From: a virus
Length of the DNA stretch: 64,000 nucleotides
Virus record (IMG/VR): IMGVR_UViG_3300005617_000028
Span: 62,001 to 126,000 of that record
Direction: 5' to 3' (one strand)
Shown: positions 38,875 through 46,421 of the stretch, piece by piece
How positions within the stretch are numbered: the stretch's first letter is position 1
How the letters are laid out: each line of letters begins with the position of its first letter
Translations under genes and position numbers: made by a program
Notes under the pieces: generated by a model
The model's input: only the letters and a program-made list of their open reading frames with translations
Databases searched by the model: none
Told to the model about the DNA's origin: nothing

Positions 38875-39849
38875 GTGACTGGAGTCCTACTGGTCAACGA
38901 CATCCACCTGGCTGACCGGCCCCCGTCGGCGTGCACCGACACCTACACCGAAGACCTGTTCGCCCTGCTGACCAACATCGCGGACCTGGCCCGCACCACC
39001 CACGCCACCGCGGTCGTCTGGGCCGGCGACGTGTTCCACTCCAAGATCCCCGCCCGCACCTCCCACGCCACCGTACGGGCCCTCATCGAAGTCGCCCGCG
39101 CCCACCCGTGCCCGGTCCTGGTGGTGCCCGGCAACCACGACCTCACCCACGACCGGCTCGACTCCCTCGACCACGCCCAGCCCCTCGGCGTGCTGTTTGC
39201 CAGCGGCGCGGTCACCATGCTGGACCGCTGGTCAGCGGTGGAGCAGCACGCGGTCAACCTGCCCATCTACGGCGTGCCCTGGCTGAAAACCTTCACCGAC
39301 GACACCGTCGGGGACGCCCTGGCCGACTGGCGCAGCCGGGTGTCCGCCGCGACGGTGGGCCTGGTCGTCACCCACGCCCCGCTGTACCCGCCCGGGCAGG
39401 AACTGCCGTACGAGAACTACCCGGCCGCCCAGTGGGCCAAGGCGATGGACAACCACGGCACCGTCCACTACGGACACGTCCACGAGCCCCACGGCATCTA
39501 CACCGTGGACGGAGTCACCTTCTCCAACCCCGGCGCGCTGTCCCGGGGCAGCCTGCACGAACACAACCTGAGCCGTCCGGTGGCCATCGCCGCCTGGGAC
39601 CCGAAAACCGGGGCCGTCACCCACCACACCCTGCCGTCCCGGCCGGCGGATGAGGTGTTCCGCCTGGCCGAGATCAGCCAGTCCACCGCCAGCCAGCAAC
39701 GCCTCGACGACTTCCTCGACACCATCGGACAGACCCGCATCGAAGTGACCTCCATCGAAGCGGTGGTGGCCCACATCCGCGGCATGGAGCTGGGCGGCGA
39801 CCTGGAAGCCCTCATCGCGGAACTGCTCGCCGAAGGCGCCCACCGGTGA
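38875..39849 (+). CDS. Mre11/SbcD-like nuclease
   Basis: 324 residues from GTG 38875, chosen because GGGAGG lies 7 bases upstream; a GTG at 38839 would add 12 residues. All calcineurin-like phosphoesterase motifs are present: VNDIHLAD (Asp9, His11), VVWAGDVFHSK (Asp52), PGNHDLTHDR (Asn87, His88), VVTHAPLY and YGHVHEPHG. Mre11/SbcD nucleases open and trim DNA ends and hairpins under control of a Rad50/SbcC ATPase, whose N-terminal half is encoded just before. It overlaps the next gene. Confidence 0.9.
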   Translation: MTGVLLVNDIHLADRPPSACTDTYTEDLFALLTNIADLARTTHATAVVWAGDVFHSKIPARTSHATVRALIEVARAHPCPVLVVPGNHDLTHDRLDSLDHAQPLGVLFASGAVTMLDRWSAVEQHAVNLPIYGVPWLKTFTDDTVGDALADWRSRVSAATVGLVVTHAPLYPPGQELPYENYPAAQWAKAMDNHGTVHYGHVHEPHGIYTVDGVTFSNPGALSRGSLHEHNLSRPVAIAAWDPKTGAVTHHTLPSRPADEVFRLAEISQSTASQQRLDDFLDTIGQTRIEVTSIEAVVAHIRGMELGGDLEALIAELLAEGAHR

Positions 39850-40331
39850 GCGTCGTTGAGCCGGCCCAGGTGGTGTGCGTCGACCTGGACTCCACCCTCA
39901 CTGACACCCGCCACCGCCGCGACCTGTGCCCCACCGTCAATCCCGACTGCAGCTGGGACGACTACCACGCCGCCTGCGCCGGCGACGCCCCGGTGACCGG
40001 GGTGGTCACCCTGGTCCGGATGCTCGTCACCGCCGGATATGGCATCCACATCGTCACCAACCGCTCCGCCCGCTTCTACGAGAAAACCGTGGCCTGGCTT
40101 ACGCAGCACAACGTTCCACATCACCACCTGGCCATGCGGCCGGGGGACATTGCGTTGGAGGACACCAACCGGTGGAAGCTGCAGTACCTGGCCTACCTGG
40201 ACCGGGTCGAAGGCTACGAGGTGCGGCTGTTCATCGAAGACTGGCCGGAAACCGCCAATGCCATCGAAGCCGCCGGCGTACCGGTGCTGTGCATCAACCC
40301 CCGCTACGCCACCGCCCCGGTACCGGCGTGA
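39846..40331 (+). CDS. HAD-family phosphatase, polynucleotide phosphatase-like
   Basis: 161 residues from a GTG overlapping the previous stop. VVCVDLDSTLTDTRHRRDL is HAD motif I (nucleophile in DLDST), IHIVTNRSARFYEKT motif II, and LFIEDWPETANAIEAAG motif IV. The pattern resembles the phosphatase half of phage polynucleotide kinase-phosphatases and 5'-nucleotidases. Between a nuclease gene and another nuclease gene, DNA end repair is a likely use. Substrate is not shown. Confidence 0.82.
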   Translation: MSVVEPAQVVCVDLDSTLTDTRHRRDLCPTVNPDCSWDDYHAACAGDAPVTGVVTLVRMLVTAGYGIHIVTNRSARFYEKTVAWLTQHNVPHHHLAMRPGDIALEDTNRWKLQYLAYLDRVEGYEVRLFIEDWPETANAIEAAGVPVLCINPRYATAPVPA

Positions 40332-41137
40332 GCCCCGACATCGACATCCGGATCAGCTGGTCCGGCATCCGCAATCACGAGGAGTGCCGACAACGCTCGT
40401 CGCTGCTGCGCGCCGGCAAACGCAACCCGCTGGGCAACCTGCGCTCCTACTTCCACGGCATGGTCGTCGACCGGGCCTGCCGGGACTGGCTGGCCGACCC
40501 CGCCCGCGTCGACGGCGGCATGCTCGCCATGATCGACTCACTGATCGACACCGAAGCCACCCGCGCCCGGGAAAGCGGCGACGGCATCGTCAAATGGAAA
40601 AGCCCCGGCGACCGCGGCGAGCTGCGCGCCTTCTGCGCCGAATTGGTGCAGCGCCTGGAGCCGATGCTCTACGAACACGTGCTGCCCTATCCGTTCCAGG
40701 CGGGGCTGCGTTTCGCGGTACCGGTGAGCGTGCCCTACCTGGATGGCACCCCCACCACCATCCACCTGGTCGGGGAGATGGACATCCTCGTCGACCACGA
40801 CGGGTACCGGCCGCTGGACCTCAAAGGCACCAAGGACGGCTCGTACTGGCGCAAGGTGGTGGGGCAGCTGGTCTTCTACGACCTGGCCGTCATGCTGCTG
40901 CACCAGCGCCGCTGCCACTCCGCCGCACTGATCCAACCCATGTGCACCCAGCCGTACCTGCAGTTCGTGTTCACCGACGACGACCGGCGTGCGATGTGGG
41001 CCCGCATCATCGCGATGGCCTCCGACATCTGGCGGGGCGAGGCCAGCTGCACCACCGACGTCAACCACTGCACGTTCTGCTCGGTACGCCACGCCTGCGC
41101 CCGGTTCACACCCGCCGCACCGTTCGCCCGCGCCTGA
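40328..41137 (+). CDS. Cas4/RecB-type PD-(D/E)XK nuclease with iron-sulfur cluster
   Basis: 269 residues from a GTG overlapping the previous stop. The nuclease core has His43, GEMDILVDHDG (Asp152), RPLDLKGTKDGSYW (Asp164, Lys166) and GQLVFYDLAVML (Gln180, Tyr184). Cys20 in the N-terminus and NHCTFCSVRHAC (Cys248, 251, 257) are placed to hold a 4Fe-4S cluster, as in Cas4, AddB and phage exonucleases. It should degrade or resect DNA ends, giving single strands for the RecA-like protein. No CRISPR genes are present, so a Cas role is not suggested. Confidence 0.88.
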   Translation: MSPDIDIRISWSGIRNHEECRQRSSLLRAGKRNPLGNLRSYFHGMVVDRACRDWLADPARVDGGMLAMIDSLIDTEATRARESGDGIVKWKSPGDRGELRAFCAELVQRLEPMLYEHVLPYPFQAGLRFAVPVSVPYLDGTPTTIHLVGEMDILVDHDGYRPLDLKGTKDGSYWRKVVGQLVFYDLAVMLLHQRRCHSAALIQPMCTQPYLQFVFTDDDRRAMWARIIAMASDIWRGEASCTTDVNHCTFCSVRHACARFTPAAPFARA

Positions 41138-41149
41138 AAGGAGCCCGTG

Positions 41150-41410
41150 ATGAGCCAGACCGTCGTCAGCGCCGAGGGCCAGATCCGTGCCCTGCAGGAC
41201 CGCCTGGCCACTGCCCAACGGGCCCGGGTACGCGCCGAACACGAACGCGACACCGCCGCCGCCAGCGCCCGCACCGCCGCCGACGCGCTGCGTGAAGAAT
41301 TCGGCGTATCCACTGTGGAGGAAGCCAAGGACCTGCTCGCCACCCTGGAGCAGGACCTGGCCGCGCAGCTGGCCACGGTCACCGGACGACTCGACCAGCT
41401 GGGCCAGTAA
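41150..41410 (+). CDS. Small coiled-coil protein
   Basis: 86 residues from ATG 41150, chosen because AAAGGAG lies 6 bases upstream (GTG 41147 is too close). Nearly all coiled coil (QIRALQDRLATAQRARVRAE to REEFGVSTVEEAKDLLATLE). Proteins with this 'EEFGVST.EEA..LL..LE' pattern recur in actinophages. Lying between the nuclease and the clamp, in the same operon as the split ATPase, it could be a partner of that ATPase; this is inference. Confidence 0.7.
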   Translation: MSQTVVSAEGQIRALQDRLATAQRARVRAEHERDTAAASARTAADALREEFGVSTVEEAKDLLATLEQDLAAQLATVTGRLDQLGQ

Positions 41411-41418
41411 GCCACCGC

Positions 41419-42615
41419 ATGCGCAGCCTCGTCGACACCCACGCCTTCATCGGTGCGCTGCTCGCGCCGGAGCCGGCCGAGGCGGATACCCGCACCGAGG
41501 CGACCCCGATCACATTCACCGCCCAGTACCCGGTCTTCGCCACCGCCCTGGAACGCGCCGCCGTGGTCCTGCCGGCCGGGGACACCATGCCGGTACTGCG
41601 CAACTTCCAGATCCACGTCGGCACCGACCGGCTACGGATCATCGCCACCGACACGCAGCTGTCGATGCTGGTCAGCGCCCACACCCTCACCTCCCGGCCC
41701 GGGGTTTTCGTCCTGCCCGCCAAACGCGGCCTGGAGATCATCAAAGAGGCCGCCGGGGACACCGTCGAACTGGCGGTGCGGTCCTCGGTGGCCAGCATCA
41801 CCATCGGGCGGACCACCTGGAACCTGCGGCTGCCCGGCGGCGCGGACTATCCGCCGATGCCCGACCTGACCGAGGTCACCCTCACCCCGGTGGGCCGGGC
41901 CGCCCTCGCCGCCGCGTTGGCGACGGTGCGGTACGCCGCCGGCCGCGACGCGGGCAAGCCCGCCCTGATGCAGGTCGACGTCAGCCGGGGCCGGTTCACC
42001 GCCTCCGACGGGATCCGCTTCCAACAGGCCACCCTCAGCACCGAACTGGGCGACTACGCCGTACCGGTCACCGCCGTCGACGACCTGCTCAAACTGCTCC
42101 GTGGCAGCGACGCGGCGGAGATCACCATCGGGGAAACCGCCCGGCACCTAGTGTTCGGCTTCGGCGCCGACATCCTCATCGTCACCCGGCTCACCGCCGC
42201 ATTCCCCGACATGGCCTCGCTGCTGCTCCGCCCCGCGCTGGAAAACACCCGCCCGCTCACAGTGGCCCGCGCCGAGCTGCTGGCCGCCGTCAAACGGGTC
42301 CGGATCACCGCCGACCCGCAGACCCTCGCCGTCGGGCTCACCCTCGCCGACGGGGCACTGACCGTGCGGGCCCGCGACGAACACGGCAACGACGCCACCG
42401 AAACCCTCACCGCCGGCTGGGCCGGCACCGCCCACACCGTGGTCCTCAACCACACCTACCTCACCGACATGATCGCCGCCTGCCCGCAGGACACCCTGCA
42501 CTTCCGCCTCGGCGAAGACAGCGTCACCCGCAAGGCGCCGCTGCTGCTCACCCACACCGACACCGGTGCCGTCGGTGTCGTCCAGCAGATGCACATCGAT
42601 TGGAGCCATCGCTGA
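41419..42615 (+). CDS. dnaN: DNA polymerase III beta-type sliding clamp
   Basis: 398 residues from ATG 41419. Three clamp-like domains are evident: FATALERAAVVLPAGDTMPV with VLRNFQIHV in the first, GDYAVPVTAVDDLLKLLRGS in the second, and HTVVLNHTYLTDMIAACPQD near the C-terminus. The start FTAQYPVFATAL resembles the first helix of DnaN. The clamp tethers the polymerase to DNA. A gamma/tau loader is encoded at 43973. A bacterial-type clamp with a family A polymerase is notable; the C-terminal addition on that polymerase may serve this link. Confidence 0.88.
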   Translation: MRSLVDTHAFIGALLAPEPAEADTRTEATPITFTAQYPVFATALERAAVVLPAGDTMPVLRNFQIHVGTDRLRIIATDTQLSMLVSAHTLTSRPGVFVLPAKRGLEIIKEAAGDTVELAVRSSVASITIGRTTWNLRLPGGADYPPMPDLTEVTLTPVGRAALAAALATVRYAAGRDAGKPALMQVDVSRGRFTASDGIRFQQATLSTELGDYAVPVTAVDDLLKLLRGSDAAEITIGETARHLVFGFGADILIVTRLTAAFPDMASLLLRPALENTRPLTVARAELLAAVKRVRITADPQTLAVGLTLADGALTVRARDEHGNDATETLTAGWAGTAHTVVLNHTYLTDMIAACPQDTLHFRLGEDSVTRKAPLLLTHTDTGAVGVVQQMHIDWSHR

Positions 42616-42630
42616 TGAGTCCGTGTGTGG

Positions 42631-42927
42631 TCAAAGATCCAGGTAGGTGCGCAGACCGGCATCGACGCTGCGCAGCGCTGTGGCCGTCAGGGCGCCAAGA
42701 CGGGTCTGTACTGCCGTCGGATCCACCGGGCGCAGCCGCACCAGGTCCACCACACCGGTTACGGGATGGTCAACGGCGACCGCGACAGTGCTGGGCAACG
42801 GCTGATCTGTTGAACCGCGGACAACGACGAAGGTCGCCCGGGTCGCACCGTACCGAGTGGCCGACACGATCACGATGCGCGCCCGCTGACTGCCCACCAC
42901 GTACTCATAGACCTCACCGCGCTTCAC
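42631..42927 (-). CDS. mazF: MazF/PemK-like toxin
   Basis: 98 residues on the minus strand from a GTG overlapping the antitoxin stop. KRGEVYEYVVGSQRARIVIV then SATRYGATRATFVVV matches the start of MazF-type RNases, and VDLVRLRPVDPTAVQTRLGA the later core. MazF enzymes cut mRNA at short sequences. It faces the clamp gene, ending 16 bases after it. With the antitoxin gene it splits the replication operon. Whether it acts as abortive infection, host shut-off or stabilisation of the prophage is unknown. Confidence 0.8.
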   Translation of the reverse strand: MKRGEVYEYVVGSQRARIVIVSATRYGATRATFVVVRGSTDQPLPSTVAVAVDHPVTGVVDLVRLRPVDPTAVQTRLGALTATALRSVDAGLRTYLDL

Positions 42928-43151
42928 GGCCGGGCCCCACGGTCAACCGCCTCCAAGGCGGCCTCGATAGCCTTGTCCTCCTCGCTCCACGACTGTCGCC
43001 ACCGCTCGTAGACACCCAGGTCCTCCGCCGCGGCCAGCTCCCGGATGGCCCGCTCCACCCATGCGGACAGCTCGACGCCGGCCGCGGTGGCATGCCGGCG
43101 GGCAGTATCGGCGGCCACATCATCAAGACTCAGAGACGTTTTCACCTTCAT
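42924..43151 (-). CDS. mazE: MazE-like ribbon-helix-helix antitoxin
   Basis: 75 residues on the minus strand. MKVKTSLSLDDVAADTARRH then VELSAWVERAIRELAAAED is a ribbon-helix-helix N-terminus. The tail VYERWRQSWSEEDKAIEAAL is the likely toxin-binding part. It overlaps the toxin gene by 4 bases in the usual antitoxin-first order. The start lies in a palindrome that is probably its own operator. Confidence 0.8.
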   Translation of the reverse strand: MKVKTSLSLDDVAADTARRHATAAGVELSAWVERAIRELAAAEDLGVYERWRQSWSEEDKAIEAALEAVDRGARP

Positions 43152-43180
43152 ACCGCCGATCTTACTGCCAAACGGCGGTA
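43151..43180 (-). promoter_or_regulatory. Operator and promoter of the MazEF-like pair
   Basis: TACCGCCG (43151-43158) and CGGCGGTA (43173-43180) form an inverted repeat with a 14-base centre. On the minus strand the centre contains TAAGAT, a good -10, 7 bases before the ATG, whose first bases belong to the repeat. A leaderless, self-repressed transcript is likely. Confidence 0.65.
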
Positions 43181-43201
43181 CACCCGTGGTGGGTGGTCGG
43201 G

Positions 43202-43855
43202 ATGAGCATCGACGCGCTGCCCGCCCTGCACCAACGCTGCCGCCTGATCCGGCGCACCCTGGACCAGCAGGTCGGCGAGGCCCGCGGCCTGGCCGTGGCC
43301 GGCAAGCGCCTCACCGAGGAAACCGCCGGGCTGCGCCGCCAGATCGAGCTGCTGGACCGGGCCACCGGCGTGCTCACCACCATTGGCGAAGAGCGTCAGG
43401 CCACCGCCCAGACGCAGATTGAAGCCCTCGTCACCCGCGGCCTGGTGACCATCTTCGGTACCGACCTGTCCTTCCACCTGGTCGCCGTGGTGCGTGGCAA
43501 ACGCCCCGAAGTCGACTTCGTGGTCCGCTCCCGGCTGGGCGACACCGTCGTGGACACCGACGTCATCGACGCCCGCGGCGGTGGCCTGGCCGCCACCGTC
43601 GGGTTCCTGCTGCGCCTGGTCGTGCTGCTGCTGTCGGCGAAACCCGGCACCGACAGCGTGCTCATCCTCGACGAGACGTTCGCCCACGTCAGCGCCGAAT
43701 ACGAACCTGGTCTGGCCGAATTCCTGGCCGAGCTGGTCGCCCGCACCGGGGTGCAGATCATCATGGTGACCCACTCCGACGTGTACTCCGAACACGCCGA
43801 CGCCCGGTACCGGTTCACCCTCAAAGACGGCGTCACCACGGTCGCCGCGGTGTAG
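43202..43855 (+). CDS. Rad50/SbcC-like ATPase, C-terminal half
   Basis: 217 residues from ATG 43202. The first 75 residues are coiled coil (QQVGEARGLAVAGKRLTEET, continuing). Then come the ABC-type signature region VIDARGGGLAATVGFLLRLV (121-140), Walker B SVLILDETFAHVS (152-164; Asp157, Glu158) and the H-loop IIMVTHSDV (His191). No Walker A is present. It therefore complements the protein at 37874, which has Walker A and the zinc hook but none of these. Together they would make a complete Rad50-type head. The MazEF-like pair lies directly upstream on the other strand. Confidence 0.85.
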   Translation: MSIDALPALHQRCRLIRRTLDQQVGEARGLAVAGKRLTEETAGLRRQIELLDRATGVLTTIGEERQATAQTQIEALVTRGLVTIFGTDLSFHLVAVVRGKRPEVDFVVRSRLGDTVVDTDVIDARGGGLAATVGFLLRLVVLLLSAKPGTDSVLILDETFAHVSAEYEPGLAEFLAELVARTGVQIIMVTHSDVYSEHADARYRFTLKDGVTTVAAV

Positions 43856-43972
43856 CGCCGGCAACCCCGGCCCGCGCCGATGTAGAAGAGGGTGGGAGCC
43901 CGCCACACCCGATGAGGGCGCGTCGGCCCACCGTCCGAGGTCTGCTCATTCCCACTGAAAGGGCCGCCGCCC

Positions 43973-45100
43973 GTGGAAACGCTTGCCTTGACGCACCGGC
44001 CCACCTGTTTCGAAGACCTGATCGGGCAGCGCCCCATCACCGGAGTGCTCCGACAGATGGTCAACACCAACCGGGTGCCCACCGCGTTGCTGTTCAAAGG
44101 CAGCCACGGTACCGGCAAGACCTCCACCGCCCGCATCCTGGCCGCCGCCCTCAACTGCGAAAGCCCGCCGGCGCCGTGCCGGCACTGCGTGTCCTGCAAA
44201 TCCGTGTTCAACGCCACCAGCCTGGATCTGATGGAAATCGACGCCGCCAGCAACGGCCGGGTCGAAGACATCCGCGAGCTGCGCCAGCAGGTCCTCTACG
44301 CCGTCGGCGGCCGTTGCCGGGTGGTCGTCCTGGACGAGGCCCAGTCGATGTCGGCGGCGGCGTTCAACGCGCTGCTGAAGACGCTGGAGGAGCCCCCGCC
44401 GGGCGCGGTGTTCATCCTGGCTACCACCGAGGCGTCCCGCATTCCCGACACCGTCACCAGCCGTTGCATGCCGTTCGCGTTCCGGCGCATCAGCGTCGCC
44501 GACATCGCCGCCCGGCTGGCCCACATCTGCCAGCAGGAGAACATCCCCGCTGACCCGGCCCTGCTCACCGCCCTCGCCGACAGCGCCGACGGCGCGATGC
44601 GCGACGCGATCATGAGCCTGGACCAGCTGCGCCGAGCTGACATCCTCACCCTGGCCGCCTACCGGGGCCTCACCGGCGACCTGGACTACGGCCCCGACCT
44701 GCTCACCGCCATCGTCGCTGGCGACACCGCGCACACCTTCGCCGTCCTCGACGACATCCTCACCCGCGCCGGTGACGCCCGGGCGGTGGCCGTAGATCTG
44801 TCCGCCACCCTGCGCGACGTGCTCATCATCCAGGCCGGCGGGCACCTCACCGCCCAGGGTCACGCCCTGCACAGCCGCACCGAGCTGGCCCGGCGCATCA
44901 GTACCCAGCAGGCCTTTTCCGCTCTCAAAGTGCTGTGGGAGCTGGCTGCGCGGATCTGTGGCAACCAGACCGCACGGCCCGTCCTGGACCTGGCCGTCCT
45001 GATGATCGCCGAACGGTGCGCCATCCCCACCGCGGCTCCACCGCCGGCGCCGGCGGCCACCGCCCGGCTCACCCTGGCACAGATGGCGGCCGCCCGGTGA
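43973..45100 (+). CDS. dnaX: DNA polymerase III gamma/tau-like clamp loader
   Basis: 375 residues from a GTG with AAAGGG upstream. It opens like DnaX (LTHRPTCFEDLIGQ), with Walker A GSHGTGKT (43-50), zinc site CESPPAPCRHCVSC (Cys62, 69, 72, 75), Walker B VVVLDEAQSM (Asp121, Glu122), FNALLKTLEEPPPGAVFILA and the sensor/arginine-finger TVTSRC. The protein stops soon after domain III, so it is gamma-like without a tau tail. It loads the clamp encoded at 41419. No separate delta subunit is seen in the window; host delta may take part. Confidence 0.93.
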   Translation: METLALTHRPTCFEDLIGQRPITGVLRQMVNTNRVPTALLFKGSHGTGKTSTARILAAALNCESPPAPCRHCVSCKSVFNATSLDLMEIDAASNGRVEDIRELRQQVLYAVGGRCRVVVLDEAQSMSAAAFNALLKTLEEPPPGAVFILATTEASRIPDTVTSRCMPFAFRRISVADIAARLAHICQQENIPADPALLTALADSADGAMRDAIMSLDQLRRADILTLAAYRGLTGDLDYGPDLLTAIVAGDTAHTFAVLDDILTRAGDARAVAVDLSATLRDVLIIQAGGHLTAQGHALHSRTELARRISTQQAFSALKVLWELAARICGNQTARPVLDLAVLMIAERCAIPTAAPPPAPAATARLTLAQMAAAR

Positions 45101-45810
45101 CCGACCTGATCGTGCTGGTTCCGACCCGCCAGCGACCCCACACCGTGGTCCAGATGTGCGCCGCGTTCGCCGACACCTGCACCGCCGACACCGGCCTGGT
45201 GTTCTGCGTGGACGGCTGCACGCAGGTGGAGCAGTACTGGCAGGCCCACCGCGACGCCCAGGCCATCTTTCCCCGCCAGTCCATGTTCGCTGGGCCTCGC
45301 CGTCGCCTGGTCGGCACGCTCAACCACTACGCCACCATCCTGGCCGAGGCTGAACACGCGCCCACCGTCATCGCCTACCTGGGCGATGACCACCGCCCGC
45401 TCACCCCAGGCTGGGACCGGGCGTACCTGAAAGCACTGCGCGCCGCCGGCACCGGCATCGTCTACGGCGACGACACCGTGCAGGGGGAAAACCTGCCCAC
45501 CCAGGTCGCCATCACCACCGACATCGTGCGCGCCCTGGGCTTCTACGCCCCGCCCGTGCTGACCCACATGTACTGCGACAACTTCTGGCTCGACCTCGGC
45601 CGCGGAGCCGACTGCCTCACCTACCTGCCCGACGTGGTCGTCGCCCACCGCCACCCCGGCACCGGCGCCGTCGGGTGGGACGAGTCGTACCGCGAATCCA
45701 ATTCCGCCGCCAGCTACCTCACCGACCGCGACGCCTACCACGCCTACGTCCGGGACGGGCTTGCGCCGGCCATCGCGGCAGTGGCCGCGCTGAAAGCAGC
45801 ACACCCATGA
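45097..45810 (+). CDS. Glycosyltransferase-like protein (GT-A type)
   Basis: 237 residues from a GTG overlapping the clamp-loader stop. DLIVLVPTRQRPHTVVQMCA is a GT-A opening, IAYLGDDHRPLTPGWD supplies a DxD-like metal/nucleotide-sugar motif, and YGDDTVQGENLPTQVAITTD a later acidic region. The family transfers sugars from nucleotide sugars. Target may be a virion protein, the cell wall or modified DNA bases. It forms an operon with the next two genes. Confidence 0.78.
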   Translation: MTDLIVLVPTRQRPHTVVQMCAAFADTCTADTGLVFCVDGCTQVEQYWQAHRDAQAIFPRQSMFAGPRRRLVGTLNHYATILAEAEHAPTVIAYLGDDHRPLTPGWDRAYLKALRAAGTGIVYGDDTVQGENLPTQVAITTDIVRALGFYAPPVLTHMYCDNFWLDLGRGADCLTYLPDVVVAHRHPGTGAVGWDESYRESNSAASYLTDRDAYHAYVRDGLAPAIAAVAALKAAHP

Positions 45811-46421
45811 CCCAGATCCACCTGGCGCCCGCCCAGGCCTGGACCTTCGCCCGGCTCAACGGGTTGATCACCGGCCTGGGCATCCAGCCGTGGGTGGTCA
45901 CCCACATTGGCGCCCACCACGGTGAAGAGGTACCCGTCTACCGCCAGTGCGGCTTTCACCACATCCGCCTGGTCGAACCCGATCCCCGGTCGGTGCAGAT
46001 CCTGCGGGAAAACCTGGGAGCCGCCCCCGATGTCACCATCATCGCTGCGGCCGCCGCGGAGAAGCCCGGCACGGTACGCCTGCACTACGCCGAACGCACC
46101 GTCTGGAGTGGTCTCACCCCCCACCCCAGCGCCGACGGTGACGGGGTGGCGGTCACCGCTATGACCATGGCTGAACTTCAGGGCGAAGCCAACGTCCTGG
46201 TCCTGGACACCCAGGGCTCCGAACTGGACCTGCTGCGCCACGCCGTGTTCACCATGCTCGACGTCGTCATCGTGGAAACCACCCGCCGCCCCGGTGATGG
46301 GGCCGCGTACTTCGACGAGGCCGTCGCCTACATGGACAGCCACAACTGGGTAGCGGCGGAGGAGTGGATCCATGACGGCAGCGGCTACACCGACACCGTC
46401 TTCACCCGACGCCCCCGGTGA
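45807..46421 (+). CDS. FkbM-family methyltransferase
   Basis: 204 residues; the ATG overlaps the previous stop. VVTHIGAHHGEEVPVYRQCG then HHIRLVEPDPRSVQILREN gives motifs I and II of a SAM-dependent fold, and NVLVLDTQGSELDLLRHAVF is the hallmark FkbM segment. FkbM enzymes O-methylate sugars and polyketides. Flanked by glycosyltransferase-like genes, it probably methylates a sugar in the same pathway. Confidence 0.85.
   Translation: MTQIHLAPAQAWTFARLNGLITGLGIQPWVVTHIGAHHGEEVPVYRQCGFHHIRLVEPDPRSVQILRENLGAAPDVTIIAAAAAEKPGTVRLHYAERTVWSGLTPHPSADGDGVAVTAMTMAELQGEANVLVLDTQGSELDLLRHAVFTMLDVVIVETTRRPGDGAAYFDEAVAYMDSHNWVAAEEWIHDGSGYTDTVFTRRPR

Noticed and set aside
43892-43915. Seven-codon open frame (GTG to TGA) before the clamp-loader gene as a leader peptide
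   Set aside because: No repeated codons or alternative hairpins that would suggest attenuation; short frames of this size are common by chance.
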